Source: Streptomyces hygroscopicus (GTDB lineage: Bacteria; Actinomycetota; Actinomycetes; Streptomycetales; Streptomycetaceae). From it: DNA of 64,000 bases. Under the pieces are notes generated by a model. That model made no database searches, was not told the DNA's origin, and saw only the letters and a list, made by a program, of their open reading frames with translations. The stretch covers positions 9,238,001 to 9,302,000 of the forward strand of contig CP018627.1 of NCBI GenBank assembly GCA_002021875.1. The letters run 5' to 3'. The translations under genes were made by a program, and so were the position numbers. Below are positions 50,942 to 59,778 of this stretch, one piece after another; position 1 is the stretch's first letter; every line of letters starts with the position of its first letter.

Positions 50942-53317
50942 GTGTTGAAACGCCGGAACAACCGTTGGAACAACCGCCAGAACAACCGCCGGAACGACCG
51001 CACCAAGTCCTTGCGCGTGCGTGCGCTACTCGCCCTCGCCGTGATCGCCGGATCGCTGGCCATCGCCCTCACCACGCCCGTCCGCCTCGGCCTCGACCTG
51101 CGCGGCGGCACCCAGATCATGCTGGAAACCCGCTCCACCCCCACCACCGACGCCGATGCCGCGGCCACCGACCGCACCGTGGAAGTGCTGCGCGGCCGCA
51201 TCGACGCGCTCGGCGTCGCCGAACCGACCCTCGTCCGCTCCGGCGACCACCGCATCCTCGTCGAGCTGCCCGGCGTGTCTGACCCGAAGAAAGCCGCCGA
51301 CGTGCTGGGCCGCACCGCGCAGCTCACCGTCCACGCGGTCCTCGGCCCGGCCCGGACCGCCGACGGCGCCACCGCCCCGGCGACCGATCCGGCCAAGGAG
51401 CGCGTTCTGCCGGACGAGTCCGGACAGCCCCTGCGCCTGCGGGCCGCCGATCTGACCGGACGGGACGTCGAAGGCGCCGACGCCCGCTTCGACCAGCAGG
51501 GCGGTGCCGGATGGCACGTCGCGGTCGACTTCTCCAAGACCGGCCAGGACCAATGGCGGCAGATCACCGCACGGGCCGCCTGTCACCCGGCCGGTGACCC
51601 GCAGCGCCGGGTCGCCATCGTCCTCGACAACAAGATCATCTCCTCGCCGCAGGTCGACCCCTCCGTACCGTGCGGGACCGGCATCCCGGGCGGCACCACC
51701 CAGATCACCGGCTCCTTCGACGACACCGAAGCCCGCGAACTGGCCCTGCTCATCTCCGGCGGAGCCCTGCCCGTACCGGTCGAGACCGTGGAACAGCGCA
51801 CCATCGGCGCCACGCTCGGCGATGCGGCCATCGAGGCCGCGGCCTGGGCCGCCGGCATCGGCACCGCGCTGACCGCGCTGTTCATCATCGCCGTCTACCG
51901 GCTCATGGGCCTGCTCGCGACCGCGGCCCTGGCCTGCTACGCCCTCGTCTCCTACGCCGCCCTGGCCGCGCTCGGCGCCACACTGACCCTGCCGGGCCTC
52001 GCCGGGTTCGTCCTGGCGATCGGCATGGCCGTGGACGCCAACGTCCTGGTCTTCGAACGGACCCGCGAAGAGTACGCGGCCCGCAGCCGCCCCACCCCCC
52101 GATCGGCACTGACGGCCGGGTTCCGCGGAGCCCTCAGCGCGATCGCCGACTCCAACATCACCACATTGATCGCCGCGGCTCTCCTGTTCGCCTTCGCCTC
52201 CGGCCCGGTGCGCGGCTTCGGCATCACCCTCGCCGTCGGCGTCCTCGCCTCGATGGTCAGCGCCCTGGTGATCAGCCGGGTGCTGGCCGAGTACGCGGCC
52301 AACCGCCCCGCGGTCTTCCGCCGACCCCGCGTCACCGGCATCGCGAGCACCGGCTGGGTCCGCGACCGGCTGCTGCGCCGCGACCCGTTCCTGATGCGCC
52401 GTCCGCGCCGCTGGCTGGCCGCCTCCGCCGCACTCGCCCTCATGGCCGCGTCGGGCATCCTCGTCCGCGGCCTGGACTTCGGCATCGAGTTCACCGGCGG
52501 CCGGCTGATCGAGTACGCCACCAGCACCTCCGTCGACCCCGACCGGGCCCGCACCGCCCTCACCGACGCCGGGTTCCCCCGCGCGGTGGTGCAGTCCTCC
52601 GGTGACACCGGGCTCACGGTGCGCGCCGAGAACCTGACCAACGCCGACGAGGCCACCGTCACCGAAACCATCAGCAACCTCGGCGGCGAGACGAAGAAGA
52701 TCCGCGACGAGCTGATCGGCCCCAGCATGGGCGACGAACTGCGCCGCAACGCCCTCATCGCGCTCTCCCTCGCACTGGGCGCCCAACTGCTGTACCTCGC
52801 GGTGCGCTTCCGCTGGTTCTTCGGGACCGCGGCCGTCGTCGCGCTCGCCCACGACGTGGTGATCGTCATCGGCGCCTTCGCCTGGCTCGGCAAGCCCATC
52901 GACGGGGTCTTCCTGGCCGCCCTGCTGACCGTCATCGGCTACTCGGTCAACGACTCCGTCGTCCTCTTCGACCGCGTCCGCGAACTGCTCGACCGCGACC
53001 GCACCACACCGCTTCCCCGCCTGACGAACCGGGCGATCCTGCAGACCCTGCCCCGTACCGTCAACACGGGCATGGGCGCGGCACTCATCCTCACCGCCCT
53101 CGCCGTCCTCGCCGACGACACCCTCGCCGACTTCGCCCTCGCCCTGCTCATCGGCCTGGCGGCCGGCACCTACTCCTCCGTCTTCACCGCCGCCTCACTC
53201 ACCATCGAGCTGCACCCGCCCCGGAAGGCGTCGCGGCCGCGGCCGTCGCGGTTCACCCGGCGGCACTTCTCCTCGGGGCAGAACGTGGTGTCGACTTCCG
53301 AGGAAACCCCTCGATAG
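50942..53317 (+). CDS. secDF: Fused protein translocase subunit SecDF
   Basis: The 791-residue protein joins SecD and SecF. SecD part: RLGLDLRGGTQIMLETRS (D1 motif), ELALLISGGALPVPVETVEQ (D4-type), and GMAVDANVLVFERTREEY and SNITTLIAAALL in its membrane helices. SecF part: LDFGIEFTGGRLIEYATSTS, GDELRRNALIALSLALGAQL and GYSVNDSVVLFDRVRELL. Twelve membrane helices are expected, with periplasmic domains between helices 1-2 and 7-8. The protein uses the proton gradient to pull exported proteins through SecYEG. The N-terminus is unusually Asn/Arg-rich (RRNNRWNNRQNNRRNDR). GTG 50942 has GGAGG just upstream. Streptomyces normally have separate secD and secF beside ruvB or relA, so this fused accessory paralogue beside a two-component system is notable. 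Confidence 0.92.
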   Translation: MLKRRNNRWNNRQNNRRNDRTKSLRVRALLALAVIAGSLAIALTTPVRLGLDLRGGTQIMLETRSTPTTDADAAATDRTVEVLRGRIDALGVAEPTLVRSGDHRILVELPGVSDPKKAADVLGRTAQLTVHAVLGPARTADGATAPATDPAKERVLPDESGQPLRLRAADLTGRDVEGADARFDQQGGAGWHVAVDFSKTGQDQWRQITARAACHPAGDPQRRVAIVLDNKIISSPQVDPSVPCGTGIPGGTTQITGSFDDTEARELALLISGGALPVPVETVEQRTIGATLGDAAIEAAAWAAGIGTALTALFIIAVYRLMGLLATAALACYALVSYAALAALGATLTLPGLAGFVLAIGMAVDANVLVFERTREEYAARSRPTPRSALTAGFRGALSAIADSNITTLIAAALLFAFASGPVRGFGITLAVGVLASMVSALVISRVLAEYAANRPAVFRRPRVTGIASTGWVRDRLLRRDPFLMRRPRRWLAASAALALMAASGILVRGLDFGIEFTGGRLIEYATSTSVDPDRARTALTDAGFPRAVVQSSGDTGLTVRAENLTNADEATVTETISNLGGETKKIRDELIGPSMGDELRRNALIALSLALGAQLLYLAVRFRWFFGTAAVVALAHDVVIVIGAFAWLGKPIDGVFLAALLTVIGYSVNDSVVLFDRVRELLDRDRTTPLPRLTNRAILQTLPRTVNTGMGAALILTALAVLADDTLADFALALLIGLAAGTYSSVFTAASLTIELHPPRKASRPRPSRFTRRHFSSGQNVVSTSEETPR

Positions 53318-53766
53318 GGTCACCGTCGTTTCCGAGCTCACGTCCTTCCCCACGACGCTTCCCCACGACGCCCGCCGCACCGACCACGTGCCACACCTTC
53401 GCGTCCTACCCCACACCCGTCGAAACCCCGGTCCTGGTGACCAGCGGTGACTGGTCCGGAGACGCCCGACGGGCTCGTGTTCCAGAACACCGGGTCCCGC
53501 GCCGTCGACGTGGAATACACCACGTACACGAACGACGGGACCGTCCCGGTGGACGGCACGGTGTGCGTCACGACGAGCAAGGCGAGCAGAGAGTTCTTCA
53601 CTCGAGCGAGCGAACAGGGCAAGCCATCGGAAGGTCTGGCAGGCGAGCAGGTAGCTCAGCCGTATCACCACGACCGGCATGCTGCCTGAGAACGGCTTGC
53701 GGCCTGCTGAGCTTTGACAGATCGAAACCAGCAGGTCATCCCGGGTGACATAATTCCCGGCACCCA
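53318..53766 (+). other. Stretch with a possible frameshifted ORF
   Basis: The plus frame from GTG 53447 reads GLVFQNTGSRAVDVEYTTYT, DGTVPVDGTVCVTTSKASRE and FFTRASEQ with strong G/C third positions up to about 53600. Just upstream another frame reads FASYPTPVETPVLVTSGD. Together they look like one small protein of unknown family interrupted by a frameshift, truncated at the IS debris downstream. Confidence 0.35.
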
Positions 53767-53943
53767 CACCGGTCCAACGCGTTCGCCGAACGATGGATAC
53801 GTACAGCCCGCGCGGAGTGCACCGACCGCCCGCTGCCGCGGTCAGGCGTCGCCAGGTACTTGGCGGACTGCTCAACGAGTACCACACCACGTGGCCCCGG
53901 CCGCCTCACCATCCACAGGAAACGCCCAGCTCAGCAGCCTAAA
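53767..53943 (+). pseudogene. Integrase-core IS 3' fragment with deletion
   Basis: SNAFAERWIRTARAECTDR is followed directly by [17 protein letters not shown] in another frame, skipping about 60 residues present in the family. The right-end sequence TTGACACCCTTCAGG at ~53951 matches that of the 26.1 kb copy. The 5' part of the element is absent. Confidence 0.65.
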
Positions 53944-53960
53944 TGGAATATTGACACCCT

Positions 53961-54420
53961 TCAGGCATCGAAGAGGGTGGGGAACTTCCCGTCCCGGTCC
54001 CGGATCATGAATTGTGCCCGGCAGCCGAGGTCTTCGAGGTCCATGACGAGGTTCTTCGCCGCTTGCGCTACCCAGGAGGCGGTGGGATGTGTGGTGGCGC
54101 CCAGGATGTGGATCCGGCGACTGGCGTGTTCGGCACCAGGATGCGGATGGAGCGCATGGTGCGCGTTCGTCCTGGGCGTCAGCACGGCCGATCATCATGA
54201 CGCGTGGCCCACCGACTACGCGAGAGCGCCGCCTCGAGCGACCGAGGTCGGTGACTGTGGAGCGCGGTGCGGGCCTCCGACCAGGGCGGATGACATTCTC
54301 GGCAAACGCAGCGGTGGCACCCGTACTGGCGCAAGGCCGGGGCCGGTCGCCGCCTGGACCTGCGTACACGAGCGCGTGAGCTGGAGCGCGAGGTGCGGTA
54401 GGTGGGTGAAGCATCCGGTG
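53961..54420 (-). pseudogene. Transposase fragments (minus strand)
   Basis: The minus strand reads RRIHILGATTHPTASWVAQA then AKNLVMDLEDLGCRAQFMIR and DRDGKFPTLFDA, the middle of an integrase core cut at the FDA position. Further upstream (54200-54420) is a tract closely similar to 44075-44200 that carries no intact transposase. Both ends are truncated. Confidence 0.6.
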
Positions 54421-54539
54421 ACCCGCGGCAGGCGGGAGCCGTCACCCGGCCGAGATCACGCTGGTCTTGCCCACGGACAGACCTTCTCTGGGGCAAGGGG
54501 TGTGGTACGAGCGTAGTTCGACAACTTTGTGCAGCTCAG

Positions 54540-54800
54540 CGTCGGTGGTGTTGACCATATGCGGCACAACAGGTGTTGCGCCATCGCTGGATCGAGCGAT
54601 GGCGAATCTTCAGCGAGGGGCTGGGCGGCGTAGTGAATCAGCTGCGCGCGGATGGCTTCGACGTCCGTGACGAGGGCCTGGCCCGCCTCTCGCCGTTCGT
54701 CAGGCACCACATCAACATGCTCGGCCGGTACTCCTTCCAGCTTCCCGACCTGCCCGGGGCCTGCGTCCGCTGCGCGCCCCGGACGCCACCGACGAGGAAT
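54540..54800 (+). pseudogene. Tn3-family transposase C-terminal fragment
   Basis: The frame reads VNQLRADGFDVRDEGLARLS, PFVRHHINMLGRYSFQLPDL, then after a one-base shift near 54760 GLRPLRAPDATDEE and a stop. This is the conserved end of Tn3-type TnpA (L-R-G--V-ED-ARLSPL-H-HINMLGRYSF). Sequence before ~54600 is decayed. Together with 22723-23066 it shows that a Tn3-type transposon was once present. Confidence 0.75.
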
Positions 54801-54929
54801 GACCGGGTCCTGGCCCGCACCGCCGGACGGGAGGACCCTGGAGGTATGACCAGGAGGTACGTCCGGCGGTGCGGCCAGTGCGGAATCGTGCGGGCGTTCT
54901 GGTCGCGACGCCGGGACGGCGTGTGTTCG

Positions 54930-55802
54930 TCAGGGTGTCTTTGGGTGCGGGTCGTCCGCCCGTCTGCCGTGCGCTGTGCCGGCGGACTCGGTGTGTGAGA
55001 GTGCGGCGAGGAGCCGCAGCTTCTCGTCGCTGTCGCTGTCCTTGTCGGGGTAGTAGACGACGAGGATGACGTCGTCGATGGGGAGTTTGTCGCGGTGGAG
55101 GCGTAGTTCACCGACGACGGGGTGGTGGACGGTAGTGGTGCCTCCGTCGAGATTGCGGACGTCGTGGCGGGCCCACAGGATGCGGAACCGCTGACTGGAC
55201 AGTGCGAGTTCTCCGACGAGTTCGACGAACCGGGGGTTGTCGGTGTCGTCCCCGATGGTGGTGCGAAGGGCGGCGATGAAATCGGCGGTGGCTTTCGTCC
55301 AGTCCTGGTGGAAGGCTTGTTCCTCGGGATCAAGGAGGAGAGAACGAAGCCGGTTCTGGCCGGGCCGCAGGCGGGGGGAGAGCGCGACCGCCATGGGGTT
55401 GGAGGCCAGGACATCGAACGCGCGCCCTTCGACGAACGCGGGGATCTGAAGGTGGGCGAGCAGCTCGTGCACCCGCGCCGGTACGTGCTCGGGCCGCTTG
55501 CGACGCGGCGCCCTGGGGCGTGCCGTCGCGAGGCCGAGCAGATACGTCCGTTCGATGTCGTCGAGCTGCAGGACGCGCGCGAGTGATTCGAGGACCTGCG
55601 GTGAGGGGTTCTTGTCACGGCCCCGTTCCAGGCGCAGGTAGTAGTCGGGACTGATTCCGGCGAGCAGCGCGACTTCCTCACGGCGCAGGCCCGGCACGCG
55701 GCGGTTGCCGCCGGGCGGGAGTCCTGCCTGCGCCGGGGAGACCAGCTCACGCCGGGCACGAAGGTAGCTGCCGAGCCGGTTGCCGGATTCCTCATCCTTC
55801 AT
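54930..55802 (-). CDS. XRE regulator with MmyB-type ligand domain (second)
   Basis: The 290-residue protein has the XRE domain (LGSYLRARRELVSPAQAGLP, GLRREEVALLAGISPDYYLR, LERGRDKNPSPQVLESLARV) and the MmyB ligand domain (PAFVEGRAFDVLASNPMAVA, LVGELALSSQRFRILWARHD, VGELRLHRDKLPI). It is a paralogue of the regulator at 27553-28458 and likewise divergent from an oxidoreductase gene, here an SDR. CCCTG-N6-CCAGG lies 39 bp before its start, almost exactly as in the first pair. ATG 55802 is chosen; the frame stays open far upstream but without homology. Confidence 0.88.
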   Translation of the reverse strand: MKDEESGNRLGSYLRARRELVSPAQAGLPPGGNRRVPGLRREEVALLAGISPDYYLRLERGRDKNPSPQVLESLARVLQLDDIERTYLLGLATARPRAPRRKRPEHVPARVHELLAHLQIPAFVEGRAFDVLASNPMAVALSPRLRPGQNRLRSLLLDPEEQAFHQDWTKATADFIAALRTTIGDDTDNPRFVELVGELALSSQRFRILWARHDVRNLDGGTTTVHHPVVGELRLHRDKLPIDDVILVVYYPDKDSDSDEKLRLLAALSHTESAGTAHGRRADDPHPKTP

Positions 55803-55840
55803 ACCGACACCGTAATGCGGTGCGCGTGTTTCAGAGGGGG

Positions 55841-55857
55841 CCCTGGCAGGACCAGGG
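55841..55857. promoter_or_regulatory. Candidate XRE/MmyB operator (second copy)
   Basis: CCCTGG-CAGGA-CCAGGG is a perfect 6-bp inverted repeat and contains CCCTG-N6-CCAGG as at 28496-28511. It lies 39 bp from the regulator start and 135 bp from the SDR start. A related GGGGGCCCTGCCA lies nearby at about 55863-55875. Confidence 0.6.
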
Positions 55858-55991
55858 AAGACGGGGGCCCTGCCACACCCGGCGGATGCCGTCAAGACTG
55901 CGATAGCACTGTTTTGAAAGAGACAGAGAGCATCACTGTCTGCGCCGCGGGCCTGAACGCCGGCGGCGCCCTGGACTGAAGGGAAGACCTC

Positions 55992-56753
55992 GTGGATCTC
56001 TCCAACCGCACCGTTCTCGTGGTCGGTGGAACCTCGGGTATCGGGCGAGAGCTGGCCCGGCGGTTCGCTGCGGCGGGCAGCACCGTGGCCGTTGGCGGCC
56101 GCAGCCCGGAGGCACTCTCGGAACTCGCCGAAGAAGGCTTCGGCACGATCAGCATCGACGTCACCGACAGTGTCTCCGTCGCATCTGCCCGTGACGCCGC
56201 GCTCGCCCGTTACCCCGAGCTGGACACCGTGGTGACGATGTCGGGCGTCATGCTCCTGGAGGACCTGCGCGACCCCGCGCACTTCGAGGCGGCAGCAACG
56301 ACGATCGACACCAACCTGCTCGGCACCATCCGAGTCATCGACGCCTTCACCCCGCACCTGGTCCGGCGGGGTGCCGGCACCTTCATCACCGTCACCTCCG
56401 GCATCGCCTTCCTGCCGTTCCCGCCCATGCCCAGCTACGCCGCATCGAAGGCCGCGGTGCACGCCTACTCCGAGGCACTGCGCGCGCAGCTCGACGGCAC
56501 CGGTGTCGGTGTCGTTGAGCTCGTCCCCCCGGCCGTCGCCACGGCAGGACAGGAAAGGGTGAACCCGCACGCGCTGCCGCTCGACGACTTCGCCACCGAG
56601 GTCATGCACCTGCTCTCGCAGGACCCCACCCCCCACGAGATCCTCGTGAAGGGCGTCCTCGTGCACCGCTGGGCCGAGCGCGACGGCACCTACGACGACC
56701 TCGTCGCACAGCGCTCCCAGGCCCTGGCCATGCTCCCCAGCCGCCAAGACTGA
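55992..56753 (+). CDS. Short-chain dehydrogenase, DltE-like
   Basis: The 253-residue SDR has VVGGTSGIGRELARRFAAAG (NADP site), a serine in VTSGIAFLPFPPMPSYAASK with YAASK as Tyr/Lys, and the FLP-PPMPSYAASKAAVHAYS segment typical of DltE-like oxidoreductases. ELVPPAVATAGQERVNPHAL follows. GTG 55992 has GAAGGGAAG close upstream. It is probably the target of the divergent XRE/MmyB regulator. Substrate unknown. Confidence 0.88.
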   Translation: MDLSNRTVLVVGGTSGIGRELARRFAAAGSTVAVGGRSPEALSELAEEGFGTISIDVTDSVSVASARDAALARYPELDTVVTMSGVMLLEDLRDPAHFEAAATTIDTNLLGTIRVIDAFTPHLVRRGAGTFITVTSGIAFLPFPPMPSYAASKAAVHAYSEALRAQLDGTGVGVVELVPPAVATAGQERVNPHALPLDDFATEVMHLLSQDPTPHEILVKGVLVHRWAERDGTYDDLVAQRSQALAMLPSRQD

Positions 56754-56819
56754 CACCCTCCCCGTTATGTTCTTCGCGGTCCTGCAAGAGGGCCGCTGGT
56801 CTCCGGGCCCGGCATGACT

Positions 56820-57000
56820 GTGTCCCCCTGTCGAACGGATGACCTGGGGGGTGGTGTGACCGGGCCCGAAGGCATCGACGGACCGCTGATGAGGGGCTTG
56901 AGCACCGGCTTCACCCGAGCCGGAAGAGTTCTCCGTAACGTGGATGTGGCAGCTCGGTGCCGCGGGGAGGCCGGACGAAAGCGTGAGTGGAGGGGCCTGC
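56820..57000 (+). other. 5' flank of truncated IS110 element
   Basis: The non-coding 180 bp before the IS110 fragment start (GTG 57003) probably belong to the element and in this family would hold the bridge RNA. Complementary G/C tracts are visible but no specific fold is claimed. Confidence 0.35.
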
Positions 57001-57002
57001 AC

Positions 57003-57566
57003 GTGATCGACAGCGGCGGCACCGACGTCTTCCTCGGCCTGGACGTCGGCAAGGGACATGGGCTGCCCGGTCGCTTATCTGCCTGGGCTGACGATGCGGC
57101 GGATCGCCGACCTCTACCCCGGCGAGGCCAAGACCAATGCGAGGGACGCGTTCATCATCGCGGACGCCGCCCGCGCGATGCCCACACGTTGCGGGTGATC
57201 GACGGCGAGGACGAGACGATCGCCGAGCTGGAGATGATCGTCGGGTTCGACGACGACCTGGCGGGCGAGGCCACCCGAGTCGCGAACCGGCTGCACGGTC
57301 TGCTCACCCAGGTCCACCCGTCGCTGGAACGGGTGCTGGGGCCGCGGTTGCAGCACCCGGCCGTCCTCACGCTGCTGGAACGGTTCGGTTCACCGGCCCA
57401 GATCCGCAAGGCCGGCCGCCGACGGCTGGTCACTCTGCTGCGGCCAAAGGCGCCGAGGATGGCTGAGAGGCTGGTCGAGGACATCTTCGCCGCCCTGGAC
57501 GAGCAGACCGTAACGGTCCCGGGACGGAGGCGGCCACACTGATCGTCCCGAGCCTGGCCGCCTCGC
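57003..57566 (+). pseudogene. IS110-family transposase with deletions
   Basis: GTG 57003 opens VIDSGGTDVFLGLDVGKGH, the IS110 N-terminus with the first Asp. About 60 residues are deleted, after which CPVAYLPGLTMRRIADLYPG and EAKTNARDAFIIADAARAMP follow in another frame. A second shift leads to LRVIDGEDETIAELEMIVGF, ATRVANRLHGLLTQVHPSLE and RLVTLLRPKAPRMAERLVED. At ~57566 the gene is cut and joined to an integrase-core transposase fragment; the C-terminal serine domain is lost. It is a different IS110 subgroup from the 4.8 kb copy. Confidence 0.75.
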
Positions 57567-57934
57567 TCATCCGCGACCGCGACTCGAAGATCACAGCCGC
57601 CTTCGACGCCCTGATGACCGACGCCGGTCTCAAGGTCGTCACCACCGGCATTCGGATACCCCGGATGAACCCGCTCATGGAGCGATGGATACAGACCTGC
57701 CGCACCGAACTCCTGGACCGGACCTTGATCTGGAACCAGGGCCACCTCCTCCACGCCCTGCGCGAGTATGAATCCTTCTACAACGAGCACCGCCCGCACA
57801 GAGCCCTGGAACAAGCCGCTCCCTGCCGCCCGCTACCCACACCCATCACGCAACGAGCCCAGCTTGCCCACCTGGACGTCCGCAGACGAGACCGACTCGG
57901 CGGAACCCTCCATGAGTACCAGCGAGCGGCCTGA
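57567..57934 (+). pseudogene. Integrase-core transposase 3' fragment (second copy)
   Basis: From IRDRDSKITAAFDALMTDAG onward the frame is intact: GIRIPRMNPLMERWIQTCRT, YNEHRPHRALEQAAPC and the end HEYQRAA with TGA. The terminal repeat 57936-57964 follows. It is a near-identical direct repeat of 38266-38687. Confidence 0.8.
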
Positions 57935-57935
57935 A

Positions 57936-57964
57936 CTGCGCGGATGATTTATCGGCACCCACAA
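57936..57964 (+). repeat. IS terminal inverted repeat
   Basis: A third occurrence of the 29-bp end with core GGATGATTTATCGGCACCC, next to the transposase 3' fragment. The partner end is absent. Confidence 0.8.
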
Positions 57965-58096
57965 TGCGTGGCCGCAGGGCCCTGACCAGCAGTGATGGCC
58001 GCATCGTCGGTCATCGGTGTCCTACGCCTGTGGGACGAGGCGGCGTTGGTGGAACTGGATGGGATCGCGGTGCTGTCGTAACGATCCCCTTGCTCT

Positions 58097-58112
58097 GTTA
58101 TTCCGTAATAAC
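58097..58112. promoter_or_regulatory. Operator-like dyad before ArsR gene
   Basis: GTTATT-CCGT-AATAAC is a perfect 6-bp inverted repeat ending 14 bp before the ArsR-type start codon, the usual place for autorepression. Confidence 0.65.
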
Positions 58113-58125
58113 GTAACCTCGGCCC

Positions 58126-58641
58126 ATGGCCGATGAGTCCCTCGATGAGCGGGTCGCCGCGCTCGAAGAGCGGGTGACGCGACTGGAGTCCGCGCCGCCG
58201 GAGGCAGACCGGGACGAGGTGTTCTGGGCGCTCGAGGGGCTGCGCCGACGGCTCACGGGGCAGGGGCAGGTGCTGTTCACCGGCGCGGTCGACCTGCCCA
58301 ACGGCGAGCACTACGAATGGCAGCAGGGCGCGGCGGCGCACGGGCTGCTCGACGCGGACTGGTCCGAACACGCCGCGCCGTACGCCGCGCTGGGCCACCC
58401 GGTGCGGCTCACCCTGCTGCGGGCGGTGCTGCGCGGCACCCGCTCCGCGGCCGAGCTGCAGGAGACCGCCGGGCTGAACACCACCGGCCAGCTCTACCAC
58501 CACCTCAAGCAGCTCACGGCGGCCGGCTGGCTCCAGGCCGAGGGACGCGGCCACTACCAGGTGCCTCCGGGCAGGGTGGTGCCGCTGCTCGTGCTGCTGT
58601 CCGCTGTGGTGCCGACAGGAAACCGAACGACGGGGGAGTGA
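58126..58641 (+). CDS. ArsR-type winged-helix regulator
   Basis: The 171-residue protein has an N-terminal coiled coil (LDERVAALEERVTRLESAPP) and a C-terminal ArsR-like winged helix (YAALGHPVRLTLLRAVLRGT, RSAAELQETAGLNTTGQLYH, HLKQLTAAGWLQAEGRGHYQ). No metal-binding Cys cluster is visible, so it probably senses something other than metals. ATG 58126 starts after a dyad at 58097-58112 and may be leaderless or weakly translated. It overlaps functionally with the serine hydrolase gene, which begins 3 bp after its stop. Confidence 0.82.
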   Translation: MADESLDERVAALEERVTRLESAPPEADRDEVFWALEGLRRRLTGQGQVLFTGAVDLPNGEHYEWQQGAAAHGLLDADWSEHAAPYAALGHPVRLTLLRAVLRGTRSAAELQETAGLNTTGQLYHHLKQLTAAGWLQAEGRGHYQVPPGRVVPLLVLLSAVVPTGNRTTGE

Positions 58642-58644
58642 CCC

Positions 58645-59739
58645 ATGGACCGACGGAAATTTCTTACCGTGGCGACGGCGGCGACGGGCGTATCGCTGTT
58701 GCCCGGGACCGCCGCCGCGGCCGACGGGACCCTGCCCGCGCGGGTACGGCGTCAACTGGACCGGGCGCTCGCCGCCGGCAGTCCGAGCGCGGTCTGCGGG
58801 GTTATCCACGGCGGACGTCCCTACGTGGCGGGCGCGGCCAAGGACGGGGAGGCACCGGCACCGGACGGCCGGACCGTGTTCCAGCTCGGCTCGATCGGCA
58901 AGACGCTCACCGCCACCGCCCTGGCCCGCGCCGTCTGCGCGGGCGAGACCCGCCTCGACGCACCGCTCGTCCTGCCCGCCCGCTTCCCCGTCCCGCGCAA
59001 GGGCCCCCGGCGGATCACCCTGGCCGATCTGGCGACCCACACCTCCGGTCTGCCCTCGCTGCCGCCCAACCTCCTCGCCGGAGCGGATCCCTACGATCCG
59101 TACGCCCGCTACACGCTGGACGACCTGGCCGCCGGGCTCGGCGAGACAACCCTGGACAGCGAGCCGGGCAGCACATACGCCTACGCGAACCTCGGCTTCG
59201 GACTGCTGGGCCAGGCGCTGGCCTTCGACGCCGTGGACGCGATGCTGTGGCGCCGGGTGGCCGCGCCGCTGCGTCTGTCGGACACCACGACGACCCTGCG
59301 GCCGGACATGGCCTCCCGCAAGGCCGTCGGGCATCTCGACGGGGAGGCCGTTCCCGACTGGCACGACCGGGTGCTCAGCGCGGCGGGCACCTCGATCTAC
59401 AGCACCGCCGATGACATGCTGCGCTTCCTGGGCGCCCAACTCCGCCCGGAGCGCTCGCCCTTGCGGGCCGCCATCGAGCTGACCCAGCGGCCTCACTTCA
59501 CCGTCGACCGCGACCTGCGGCTCGGCCTCGGCTGGCATCTCAGCCCGCTGCCCAGCGGCCGGACCATGACCTGGCACAACGGCAGCACCGGCGGATTCAG
59601 CACCTGCGCGGCGTTCAGCCGGGAGAGCGGGACGGCAGTGGTGATGATGGTGAACACCTTCAGCCAGGAGACCGGGTCCGGGGCCCGCCCGGTCGACGAG
59701 CTCACCATCGCCCTGCTCGGCGAGCTCGACGCGGACTGA
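58645..59739 (+). CDS. Exported serine hydrolase, class C beta-lactamase fold
   Basis: The 364-residue protein begins with a twin-arginine-like signal (MDRRKFLTVATAATGVSLLP, cleavage likely after AAA). Catalytic motifs are LGSIGKT (Ser83 and Lys86 of SxxK), YAN at 179-181 (YxN) and WHNGSTGGF (HxG-type third motif). Family members include DD-peptidases, esterases and class C beta-lactamases; which one applies cannot be told. ATG 58645 follows GGGGGAGTGACCC. It is co-transcribed with the ArsR-type regulator, which may repress it. A G/C hairpin follows at 59749-59778. Confidence 0.88.
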   Translation: MDRRKFLTVATAATGVSLLPGTAAAADGTLPARVRRQLDRALAAGSPSAVCGVIHGGRPYVAGAAKDGEAPAPDGRTVFQLGSIGKTLTATALARAVCAGETRLDAPLVLPARFPVPRKGPRRITLADLATHTSGLPSLPPNLLAGADPYDPYARYTLDDLAAGLGETTLDSEPGSTYAYANLGFGLLGQALAFDAVDAMLWRRVAAPLRLSDTTTTLRPDMASRKAVGHLDGEAVPDWHDRVLSAAGTSIYSTADDMLRFLGAQLRPERSPLRAAIELTQRPHFTVDRDLRLGLGWHLSPLPSGRTMTWHNGSTGGFSTCAAFSRESGTAVVMMVNTFSQETGSGARPVDELTIALLGELDAD

Positions 59740-59748
59740 GCCGGATCC

Positions 59749-59778
59749 CCGCCCCCGACGCCGTGACGCCGGGGGCGG
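59749..59778 (+). terminator. Hairpin after serine hydrolase gene
   Basis: CCGCCCCCG (59749-59757) and CGGGGGCGG (59770-59778) give a 9-bp stem with a 12-base loop, 10 bp after the stop codon. The 240 bp beyond it hold no recognised gene. Confidence 0.6.

Noticed and set aside
51026..52852. A 608-codon minus-strand frame opposite secDF
   Set aside because: Composition is Gly/Ala/Asp/Gln-rich shadow sequence, while the plus strand encodes an unmistakable SecDF.
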